This document shows positions 11,269 to 20,397 of a stretch of DNA of 64,000 nucleotides, piece by piece (the stretch's first letter is position 1; each line of letters begins with the position of its first letter). The notes beneath the pieces were generated by a model. It did not search any database and was not told the DNA's origin. It saw only the letters and a list, made by a program, of their open reading frames with translations. The translations under genes were made by a program, and so were the position numbers. The stretch is from Marsupella aquatica (taxonomy: Eukaryota; Marchantiophyta), in the NCBI GenBank assembly GCA_973895155.1, contig OZ316897.1:16058001-16122000 (forward strand), given 5' to 3'.

Positions 11269-13530
11269 CTACACTATCAGAGAAGTAGAACGCAGTGGAG
11301 GCATCGAAGCGGTTTTCCGGCAGTGCGGCGGTGGACCATAATTGTCATGATCTTTTGAAGGTGTGATGAAATGAGATTTCATTGAGCTGATCAAGGCGGC
11401 TTGGTCACTGAATTCATCTGGGTGGCCATACTCATCCGTATGCAGGGTCGACTGAGTGTCATAGACATCAATACACGGAATGAAACTTGGGACAGGTTTG
11501 GTACGAGGTAACGGTGGAAAGGGTCTAGAGCCTTTCCAAATGCTGACCACCTCCCTCATGTTAGGTCTTTCATTGGGGTCGGGGTGAGAGCAGAGAAGTC
11601 CGATCTTTAAAAACATAATCATCTCACCAGGATCGAATGCTTCTCGTAGTCGCCAGTCTGCTGCCTCCAAAAGGTTATCATTTCTGTAGAGACACCATAC
11701 CCAATCCACAAGCAAAATGTAGTTGGAAGCTTGCTGATCCTGGAACGATAGTATGGGTCTCTTACCCGTGGCGATCTCCAACACCATGGCTCCAAAACTA
11801 TATACATCTGTCTTCTCTGTGGCTTTGAGCGTGTGGGCCATCTCTGGAGCCAAGTATCCATAAGTTCCTGCTAGAACTGCTGTACTGGGTGGTGCCTGAT
11901 CGTGAGCAGATAACCTCGCAAGACCAAAATCCCCTAATCGACCATTAAAATCACTGTCAAGCATGATGTTTGAAGACTTGATATCCCTGTGTATGACTCG
12001 CTGCTCCCATTCCTCATGCAAATAGGCGAGGGCGCTGGCAATGCCAGTCACAATCTTCAACCTTCTGGACCACGTCAGGACAACCTCACCCGAGCCATCG
12101 GTGTCTTGGAAAAGGTGTTGATCCACGCTTCCGTTTGGCATGTAGTCGTAGACAAGCAAAAGCTCCCCTTTTTCATGACACCAGCCTAATAGTCGTACGA
12201 GATTGCGATGTTGGACTTGACCGATGATCTTCACCTCTGCCAGAAACTCCCGAGCTCCTTGGTGTGAGGTAGAAGAGATTCGTTTCACTGCTATCTCCGT
12301 TGGCTTGTCAGCCCCTTTGAGCCACAACCTACCTCGGTAAACCGATCCAAATCCACCACTCCCAAGCAACGCGTTGGAACTAAATCCCTTTGTAGCAGCA
12401 CTCAACACTTTGTACTTGAAACTTCGGGGACCTTGGTCCAGGAGAGCCTCGTCTATCTCATACTTCTTAGCAAGCTCTGTCAGTCGAGCGTTCCGCTTGT
12501 AAAGCACGAAAATGACGACCACGAGGAGCAGCAAAATCAGGACGGAAGGAACTGTGGCGACCGTTATGATAATGGCTTGTCTCTTTTCTGCTCGAGCTGC
12601 ATCAGCAGCCGGGTCCCCGACCTTTCCGTACGAGTCTCTTGGGAAGTCCGGGGCTTGTCCGTCCGAGTTGAACGTCCAGCCAGAAATATACAGTATCGAG
12701 TAAATCAGATTCACCGAAGCCGAAGATTGTGGTATCGATATGTTCGGGGACGATCCCGAAAATCCAACATACATGGGCTGTTGGGATAGTGCTGTGGTCA
12801 AATTGACAACACTAATAATGATTGGCATCGTGGGCTTGTCAAAGTTTGGAGAACTGCCACTTGCGTAAACCCGAAGGACTGGATTGTCGTATTCTATCCA
12901 CACATCAAGTGAAACACTAACACCTTCAAATGACAAGTTTCCCATCAAGGGCGTGTTAGTGAGCGACGTTTTATTCACCTCTACGCTAACATCTGCTTGG
13001 ATTGGATAAGGGAACTGTGAACCTTCAGAAAACTGGAAGTTGACAGCAAAATAGCGGTCCGTCTGCTGTGTGGTGGTATCATTGGTGATGATGGTATCAT
13101 TGGTGATGATGAAACTCAACCTGGTTGTATTTGTTACGGTACTTACCCCTAACTGAAACATGGTGCTAAACGATGTAATTGTTGATGGATTAACGGACGT
13201 CGACTTGGTCAGCTGGACAGGATTGCCATAGAGGCAACTCCCGGTGCTTGTATAATCAGTACCTAATTCCAGATTCATAGTATTGTTACCGGGAATGAAA
13301 GAACCAGCACAACTAATCAAGTCAGTTTGGCCGACATTTGCAACACCAGGTACCTGGACAGTGTAATTCCCCGGAGCATAAGGCATTTCGCCATACTCAA
13401 AGATGACGGGTTTCTCTCCCGCTGCAGCTGAGAAACGGAGCACGGCAACGGCGTCGAAGAATAGCAACAACAATAATAAGACCTGCCACCGCAAAGTGCG
13501 ACCACCGGGCCTGCCCCTCAGTAACTCCAT
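11269..13530 (-). CDS. L-type lectin-domain receptor-like kinase (LecRLK)
   Basis: Single-exon gene for a 753-residue plasma-membrane receptor kinase. The ATG at 13530 opens a signal peptide (about 1-37, LLLLLLFF core). Residues about 40-285 form a legume-lectin-type ectodomain with many N-x-S/T sites, followed by one membrane span (about 319-343) and a cytoplasmic Ser/Thr kinase. Kinase landmarks are all present: glycine loop GSGGFGSV (390-397), AVK with Lys416, Glu432, HRDIKSSN with Asp516 (an RD kinase), DFG (534-536), APE (561-563). It should therefore be catalytically competent. The lectin fold is odd: where family members have a VEFD-type metal site followed by an Asn/His/Asp loop, this protein reads FAVNFQFSEGSQ, so the acidic Ca/Mn ligands look lost. 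Sugar binding is doubtful; the ligand is unknown. Its upstream region (13.6-14.36 kb) is built of tandem duplications. Confidence 0.95.
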   Translation of the reverse strand: MELLRGRPGGRTLRWQVLLLLLLFFDAVAVLRFSAAAGEKPVIFEYGEMPYAPGNYTVQVPGVANVGQTDLISCAGSFIPGNNTMNLELGTDYTSTGSCLYGNPVQLTKSTSVNPSTITSFSTMFQLGVSTVTNTTRLSFIITNDTIITNDTTTQQTDRYFAVNFQFSEGSQFPYPIQADVSVEVNKTSLTNTPLMGNLSFEGVSVSLDVWIEYDNPVLRVYASGSSPNFDKPTMPIIISVVNLTTALSQQPMYVGFSGSSPNISIPQSSASVNLIYSILYISGWTFNSDGQAPDFPRDSYGKVGDPAADAARAEKRQAIIITVATVPSVLILLLLVVVIFVLYKRNARLTELAKKYEIDEALLDQGPRSFKYKVLSAATKGFSSNALLGSGGFGSVYRGRLWLKGADKPTEIAVKRISSTSHQGAREFLAEVKIIGQVQHRNLVRLLGWCHEKGELLLVYDYMPNGSVDQHLFQDTDGSGEVVLTWSRRLKIVTGIASALAYLHEEWEQRVIHRDIKSSNIMLDSDFNGRLGDFGLARLSAHDQAPPSTAVLAGTYGYLAPEMAHTLKATEKTDVYSFGAMVLEIATGKRPILSFQDQQASNYILLVDWVWCLYRNDNLLEAADWRLREAFDPGEMIMFLKIGLLCSHPDPNERPNMREVVSIWKGSRPFPPLPRTKPVPSFIPCIDVYDTQSTLHTDEYGHPDEFSDQAALISSMKSHFITPSKDHDNYGPPPHCRKTASMPPLRSTSLIV

Positions 13531-13638
13531 TCAATTCGCAAGCTTCCCAAGCATCAAACAAGCTCTGAGCACACCGAGTATGGTACAACAATTGTCCCCG
13601 TCCCTGAGGAGATGAACGAGCAACTTAATCTTGAATGA

Positions 13639-13965
13639 GCGGTTGGCCTCAAGGGTAGACAACTACAGCAGTGAACGAAGGTGATGGGCAATCGTCGAGA
13701 ATCGTATGCCAAGTTCGGGCGGTTGGCCACACTAGGCCACAACTACAACAGCAATGAACGAAGGAGATGGGAGACAGAGAACCGTTTGAGAAGATCGATC
13801 AACCTAATGCGTTGCATTTAAGGTGTTTCACAAAATCGCGAGGCGCGTCCGACTTCTAAGGGATCGTCCATAAGACTTGAAGTTCTTTACACCAAAAACC
13901 GCGTCTGACTTCTTCGAAATCGTCCATAACTATCAGAAATTCTCTTCACCGAGAACCGCGTCCAG
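13639..13965. repeat. Nested tandem duplications upstream of the receptor kinase
   Basis: Two duplications lie in the presumed LecRLK promoter. An 80-bp unit starts GCGGTTGGCC at 13639 and again at 13719; both copies contain a CAACTACA-CAG-AATGAACGAAGG-GATGGG series. Then a roughly 60-bp unit with ACCGCGTC-GACTTCT-ATCGTCCATAA recurs between about 13839 and 13965. Confidence 0.7.
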
Positions 13966-14251
13966 AAGAATGCACACTAATGGCCAGGAACTGGATTTCC
14001 CGTTTCTTGAGACCATAGAGGACACCTTGAAGACCTCGAACGATGGTCGTTCTCAAAGTGCAGCAATCGATTCGTTCGCACAAGATCAGGAATCAAGACA
14101 GCAACATGGGGATCCTGCGGCGGATTCCTCAACATTGACTTAGCCATCTCTAAAGCAGGCGACAGATACACGAAAACTGAGGACAGCGGTAGAACACGGT
14201 AGAACAGAGTTCGTACACCAAGAAAAAAGCAGGATTTCTTTTCTCCTGGAG

Positions 14252-14362
14252 AACTTTCGATGCAACAACCATCAATCAATCAAACATTATTTACACCATA
14301 GTGAAAACTTTCGATGCAACAAACATCAATCAATCAAACAATATTGAATACACCATAGTGAA
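14252..14362. repeat. Two-copy tandem repeat, 54-bp unit
   Basis: AACTTTCGATGCAACAA-CATCAATCAATCAAACA-TAT-ACACCATAGTGAA occurs at 14252 and again at 14306, nearly identical. It sits about 0.75 kb upstream of the receptor kinase start. Confidence 0.85.
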
Positions 14363-15360
14363 GTGAGACCCATCGCGGCTCGGGGCGGAGTGCAGGGGAA
14401 GCCATGACAGAGGAGTGGAGCAGGACTGCTTCAACACGTTTCGGCCCCGGTCTCAATTACAAAGGAATCCATTTGGGACTCTCAAAGCTCGTAAATTACA
14501 CTTATAGCCTTACTACCAGTTCCCCATAGTAACCTAGGTTTGTCAAAATGCTCCCATGGATTTTTGCAACTCAGATGGACCCCATTTTACTCACAATATC
14601 ACATGGAATATTCTCAATTACTCCATCCCAATTGGTTTCTGATTCTCCCTATGTCCATGGGAGCATCATTTTCACCAATTTAACCAAAAAAATGAAAATA
14701 AAATAAAATCTACCCCATGGGAAATTCCTTTCAAAATCCATGGAAGCACTTGCAGCCACATCAGCACCGTTGGTCTTAATCAAAAACAGCTCCTTATGCA
14801 AAACTTATCAAACAAGACTATGTGTGTATGAAACAAGTCAAAGAAAAACAGTTACACCTTGTAACTGTAAAAATAATTGACAACTGAAAACTAACATTTC
14901 AAATAAATAAAGAAATGAGTGAAAAGTGGGTAAAAGAAGATAACCTTTGGATGGGCTGTGATTGAAATATCAATGTTTTCCAATATCTTGTAAGAGTTTT
15001 CTATTTAATTAGCAATTTTTGGAATAACCATGGGTAGAAAAAAACTCTTCAACTATTGTAACATTCACCAGCCATAGTAACTCATAGTAATGTAACTAAT
15101 GGCAATGGCATAAGACCATAAGACCAATCTTTATGGCAAAAGTTTATGGAATATGAATTTTGTAAAGTTTCTGCACTGTGAATTTTGTATTCTGTAAACT
15201 TTTGTGTTTTTAATCCATAACTAGAGAGTTCAGTTCCATCCAATTGTCAGCTTTGAGACGCCCTGATTGAACACAAGTATGGAACCTAGGAGGGAGCTGA
15301 AACAAAAACCCTTGGGCTACCATACAGTTTCCACAAGAGTGAATCTCACAAGTCAAAGGT

Positions 15361-15457
15361 CCAAAAAGGTCTGGGGCAACCAACTGGCTTTCGTTAGTTG
15401 GCTGGGGATAAGCTTAGAACCTAGAGGTCCGAGGTTCAATCCCCACTCCACTCATAA

Positions 15458-15501
<44 letters not shown>
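15361..15501 (+). mobile_element. Candidate tRNA-derived SINE head with (TG)n tail
   Basis: At 15433-15442 the sequence GGTTCAATCC fits an RNA polymerase III B box. About 30 nt upstream, TAGTTGGCTGG (15394-15404) resembles an A box, which is the spacing of a tRNA internal promoter. After a short spacer the element runs into an uninterrupted TG dinucleotide run from 15461 to 15501. There is no intact cloverleaf, so it is not a functional tRNA gene. Plant SINEs usually end in A- or T-rich tails; a TG tail is less usual, so the microsatellite may be coincidental. Confidence 0.4.
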
Positions 15502-15502
<1 letters not shown>

Positions 15503-15596
15503 GTGGTTTCTCCTTAGCCTCTGGCTGGTTTGCTTTGGGGCTTTTGTTCAACCCTCTCTCCCTCTTGGTCTGGGTCCTGCCAAATCCCTGTGTATG

Positions 15597-15980
15597 ACCC
15601 TCTTGTGGCTATTTATAGAGGTGCATGCTCTAGAGTAGATTGTTTATCCTCTCTTGGATGGGGCAACCTCTTGAGGCTATTTTATAGAGGTGCATGCTCT
15701 AGAGTAGATTGCTCTAGAATGTTTATCCTCTCTTGGATGGGGCAACATCTGTTGTTCTTGATTTGGTCTTGGCTTTCCATCAAGAGATCTGGGTCTAGGG
15801 ACAATAGGAAGGACACTGCCCCCAAGTTATACCCTCTTGTGGCTATTCTACAGAAGTGCATGCTCCAGAGTTCTATCCTCTCTTGGATGTGGCAGCATCA
15901 ATTGTTGTTGATTTGGTCTTGGCTTTCCATCAAGAGATCTGGGTCCATGGATGATAGGAAGGACACTACCCAAGTTAAGC
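15597..15980. repeat. Nested tandem duplications around GTGCATGCTC-AGAG
   Basis: The motif TATAGAGGTGCATGCTCTAG occurs at 15613 and 15683, and a diverged form (CTACAGAAGTGCATGCTCCAG) near 15849. The second and third units also share the longer tail GATTTGGTCTTGGCTTTCCA, followed by TCAAGAGATCTGGGTC and ATAGGAAGGACACT. Open frames across the tract are by-products of the repeat. Confidence 0.75.
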
Positions 15981-17434
15981 ACATTCAAGTCTAACATGTT
16001 TGTAGTTGCTGCTCAGGATACATGACACCTGGGGCACATTCCAGTGGTTTTTTTAGTGGCGAAAATTAGCTAGATTCCACCTCCCAAAAAATCTTTAGCC
16101 ACTTTTGGCTAAAATTCACTACTTTTTTGTTGTCTCATTAGCCAGTGTTCCACCTAATCCCAGGCCCCATTAGCCAGAATCTAACGGTCAGCCTTAGATC
16201 TAGGGAGATCTGACGGTCAAAAAAATAATTGAATAGTGAATCTTTTGAGCATCTTCTCTTTCACACACTTTAGATTCGCCACTCTGGCAAAAAAAAGTGA
16301 AACCCTTAAAAAATACACTGACACCTTGTCTTATTTTCACTCCTCAAGACATCTACAAAACGTAATAAGTGGAAACTCCCACACATTGACACATTTCTGA
16401 AGGATTAAATCTAAACATTGTCTTCTTTTCAATGTATTCCTTATTTAGGGCATCTGAAAGTTGGGGGTGTGGCTTTGGGTCACAGATATTTCACAGCGTC
16501 AAGTACAAGGTTCTTTTTTGCTTCTGTTTTCAGTAGAGACTACAATGACTTGGTCATGGTATACGTTCATCTTTATGACAAAAAGTTATAGACCATGAAA
16601 ATTTGGGTAGTCCATAATTTGTTCTTAACTTCAACTATTAAGTTAAGGCTCTATCTATTGTTGAGGTTTGAGACTATCTATTCTCTTCTTTTCACCCCTC
16701 TAAGATTAAATCTAGACATTGTCTTCTTTCGACTATATTCCACACTGTCAAGAAAACAGAAGGTGTCTGCCTGGGAGACACTATCCCAAAGGCAAGAGAC
16801 CCATAAAGGGGAGGCCACAAAAATTGTGAGAGTCTACACCGGAAGTCCCCTGCAACAACAACCAGAAACTAAAAGCCTAAAACCCTATGTGTCAAAGAGT
16901 CAGCTGAAAAACCTTATAGAGTTTCAGGGTAAACTATAGGTATCAAACATTCACTATTCTTTGTTGGGCAAGGTAGTTGGTTTTAGGGCCTCTAGTTAGT
17001 TTATGTTGTGGAAGGCCTTTAGGGTTCAGTTTTTGGTTGAAGTTTTTTCACTTCAAGTGGACTAAAATGATGAGAAACCCTCTTGAATTGGGCCACATTA
17101 ACACACACTGTGAAAAAAACACACCCCCTAATGTTAAGGGTAGTGGAGTTTTTTTAATGCCTCTCGGCTTACCAGAGCTTGTCACGTATGCAGTTTTATA
17201 TCTCATTATTTGTGATTGTATTTGGGCTGTATTTATATGCATGACATTAATGGATACAGATTTTTTGAAAACACAAACTTGATAGTGCTGTACGATGGAA
17301 TCCACATGATCGATGGGCGAGACCAACTGTAGATGCGCGTTTCAATCTCAGCTGTCAAATTAGAATAGAACCGCTTACGTATATTTAGGGTAATAGGGGA
17401 CTCCTAAATATACTAGGGTTTAACATATATGTCA

Positions 17435-17640
17435 GGTACAAGAGTTATTTTTAACATATACGTTAGGTACAAGAGTTATATTTAACCTCCCGGTAGCACC
17501 CTGTTTCAGTTTGAGACGCCCTAGTGTTTGGTACAAGAGTTATATATAGCCTCCCGGTAGCACCCGTTTCAGTGAGACGCACTAACATTCGGTACAAGAG
17601 TTATATTTACCCTCCTGGTGGTACAAGATTGTGTCATTTT
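17435..17640. repeat. Tandem repeat family with GGTACAAGAGTTATATTTA, about 62-bp unit
   Basis: Units start at 17435 (shortened), 17466, 17530 and 17591, each opening GGTACAAGAGTTAT. Full units continue CCTCCCGGTAGCACC-GTTTCAGT-GAGACGC. The same family reappears at 19541-19640, on the far side of the satellite tract. Confidence 0.85.
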
Positions 17641-18479
17641 ATGAAGTGGTCATCATTCAAATTTGCAGTGTCCAAAAAACATTAATCATATCAAAGAGAA
17701 GGAATAAAGGTTATATTTAATTTAGTGTGCACCAAAAAGGTAATAAATGCATTCCAAACAAGAGGGGAATCAAATGGGAGACCCAAAAGGAGGGAGCCAA
17801 TTTTGAGCCAATGAGACACACAAAACAAGAGAAAGAATGTACATGCATGAGTATCAAGGAGGCTCCTGACCCCTAATGTACACATGAAATACAAAAATAC
17901 ATAATATTTATGATACTATGTATTATTGCAGTATTACAATATTGCAAACTATAATAATGATAATAATTTAATTAAAATAGGTTAATTAAACACAATAGGC
18001 TAGATGACAAGGACAATGTCAAAAGCTATAATAAAATGTTACTTTTATTATAATAGTCATTCAAATTTGCAATATACCAAAAATGAAAAACATGAAAGAA
18101 TGATTTCCTTTGTGAATGAAAATGGTGAGCAATATTTCCAAGCAAAAAATGAATTTAATAGTACAAAGAAAACAAAGAGGGTCTCTAGCAATGCAAGAGT
18201 ATCAAGGAGTACTCCATTTACCATGTACCACTATAATATTGATCCTGTCCCTTTACAAACTAAAAAAAGTGACAATCAATCTTGAATGTTCATCAAAACA
18301 TATTTTTTTCCACAATGTAGGATCTATCCATACACCCCTTCTAAAAATAAGTTCCTGCCCAAACTATCCTTTAACCTTCCCATACCTGCCACAATGAAAA
18401 ATTTAATCAAAAGTTAATTAATTTTATTCATATATAAATAATTCTATTTTTAAAAATAATTTCAAATATAAATAAAATA

Positions 18480-19500
18480 TAGATACAATATGTTCTCATC
18501 TTGACATCTTTTCTTCATATTAAGATTTTCTCACCTCAAGATCTTTGTTCATCTTGACATATTTTTCTCATCTTGAGATTTTTTCTCACCTCAACATATA
18601 TATTATATTTGTCTTATTTTGTCATATTTTTCTCACCCAGTCATTTTTATCTCACCACAACATCTTTCTTCATCCTCAACATTTTTTCCTCATATTGACA
18701 TATTTTTCTCACCTCCAAATGTTTTTCTCTAATATGACTTTTTTTCTCACCTTGTCATCTTTTCTCTTCTTGACATATTTTTCTCAGCTCGAAATGTTTT
18801 TCTCTTATCGACATCTTTTCTCACCTTGATATATTTTCTCACCTCAACATGCATCATTTGTACAATGCACAGGTATCAGGCCCGAGATGTACTTAATCAC
18901 ATCTTTTACTTCCCAACATCTTTGAGTAATGACATACTTTTATTATCTATTGACCATTTTGTACTTAACAACATCTTAATACTTAAAGGCATTTTTCGCA
19001 TAACGATATCATTGGCGACATGACATCTATTTACTTGACACAATTTTTTACTTGATGACCTTTTGGGCAACATGCCATCTTTGGCAAAATGACTTTTTTT
19101 TCTTAACAACATCTTTTTACTTCATGACATTTTTCACATAAGAATATCATTCTTGAAAAACACAACATATAATTCTCGTAAGAGCATTTTGGGCGCAATA
19201 ACACTTTCCTCTTAGCGACATCTTGGGGGACACGACATCTTGGGCGTCACAACATCTGTTTTCTTAACAATATCTTGGGCGCCACCACATCTTTTTTTCA
19301 ACGACATCTTGGCCGACATGACAACTTGTTTTCTTAACAACTTTTTTTCTCACAACGACCTCTTGGCCGACACAACATCTTTTCTCGCCACGACCTCTTG
19401 GCTGACAAGACATCTTTTCTCTCAACGACCTCTTGACTGACACGACATCTTGGTTTTTCTCAACAATATATTGGCCGACACTACTTATTTTGTGCAACGC
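18480..19500. repeat. AT-rich minisatellite of ACATCTTTTCTCAC-type motifs
   Basis: About 1 kb of short, drifting repeats of the form (T)GACATCTTTTCTCACCTC, mean spacing near 20 bp. The sense of the motif changes gradually from TTCTCACCTCAACAT to CTTAACAACATCTTGG and CTCTTGGCCGACA along the tract. It is interrupted near 18865 and ends near 19495 with related phrases, TTGTACAATGCACAGGTATC and TTGTGCAACGCACGGGTATT. No coding capacity. Confidence 0.75.
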
Positions 19501-19540
19501 ACGGGTATTGGGGTATTAACCTAATATGTAACTAACGTTC

Positions 19541-19640
19541 GATACAAGTTATATTTAGCCTCCCGGTGGTACAAGAGTTATATTTAATCTCCTGGTAGCA
19601 CCATGAGTTATATTTAACCTCCCGGCAGCACCAGTTTGAA
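19541..19640. repeat. Second cluster of the GTACAAGAGTTATATTTA repeat
   Basis: At least three shortened units with TTATATTTA-CCTCC-GGTAGCACC, the last ending CAGTTTGAAGACGCC. They match the cluster at 17435-17640, so the 1.9 kb between the clusters may be an insertion into one older repeat array. Confidence 0.75.
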
Positions 19641-20397
19641 GACGCCCCCTATTCGATTGGGCCACGTGACAGCTGAATTCGCAACGCCCTATATTATTGG
19701 ATTGGGCAATTTGGCGGGAGAACGGCGCGTATCGCGAACTGTTGTAATAAAAGGATGGGTCGAGAGGACAAGGGTTGAAGCTCCAATGTCACACGGACGA
19801 GGCGTTAAGAAATTGGGTTTCTCTGAAGGCCTAGCATTCTTCGATCGGGAGGAGTGCGTCGAGCAGAGCTGGTGATCAAGAACAGAGGTCCTCGATTCGG
19901 CGATTGCCCGAAATTTTGAGGTCTGTGTCGTTGAATTGGAGTCTGGAGCTTTGAAATTGAGGTTTGTGTCGTGGTTTTTCGTGTCAAGCTTTGTTGCAGA
20001 GCGCTTCTTCTGTCCGTTGTGATTGCTCCTCTGGCTTCGGAGAGCTTCGGGATACGAGTAGGATTTCAGTGCTCGGGGGTTACCAGGTGCACCAAGACTG
20101 TGGGGAGTGCGAGCTTCACTGGATCAATCGAATCGTCGGTTTCGATCTTGGTACCGTTGTTGTGTTGGAGAGCTTTTGACTTGCCAGAGCTCTCCCACCT
20201 TGAAGCTGCGTGGCGGATCGTTCTGAATCAGCCCTAGCTCGGGAGAGCGGTGATTCTCCGGCATCTGCCAATGTTGCTGTAAATGGTACTCTGGGAGGTG
20301 ACATGAGATGGTGGTGATACGAGGCGTTCTAGTACTGATTCAAGAGTTAGTCGTTCGTTGTTGATGAGTATTGTGGTCCGGAACGTTCAGCGCCACC

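Larger units (their letters stand above)
14363..20397. other. Repeat-rich intergenic region upstream of the RAD7-like gene
   Basis: No supported gene. The stretch contains an AT-rich dispersed repeat (about 15.1-15.25 kb, resembling 45.18-45.3 kb in a shared tail of the form CCAT-CAATTGTC-TTGAGAC), a candidate SINE with a TG microsatellite, nested duplications at 15.6-15.98 kb, a 62-bp repeat family at 17.4 and 19.5 kb, and a 1-kb AT-rich satellite. From about 19.64 kb the base composition rises in GC; this last 0.75 kb is the likely promoter and 5' leader of the RAD7-like gene. Confidence 0.55.

Noticed and set aside
20371-20397. Extended N-terminus of the RAD7-like protein starting from TTG
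   Set aside because: TTG is an unlikely start; the ATG at 20398 has a GCCACC context.
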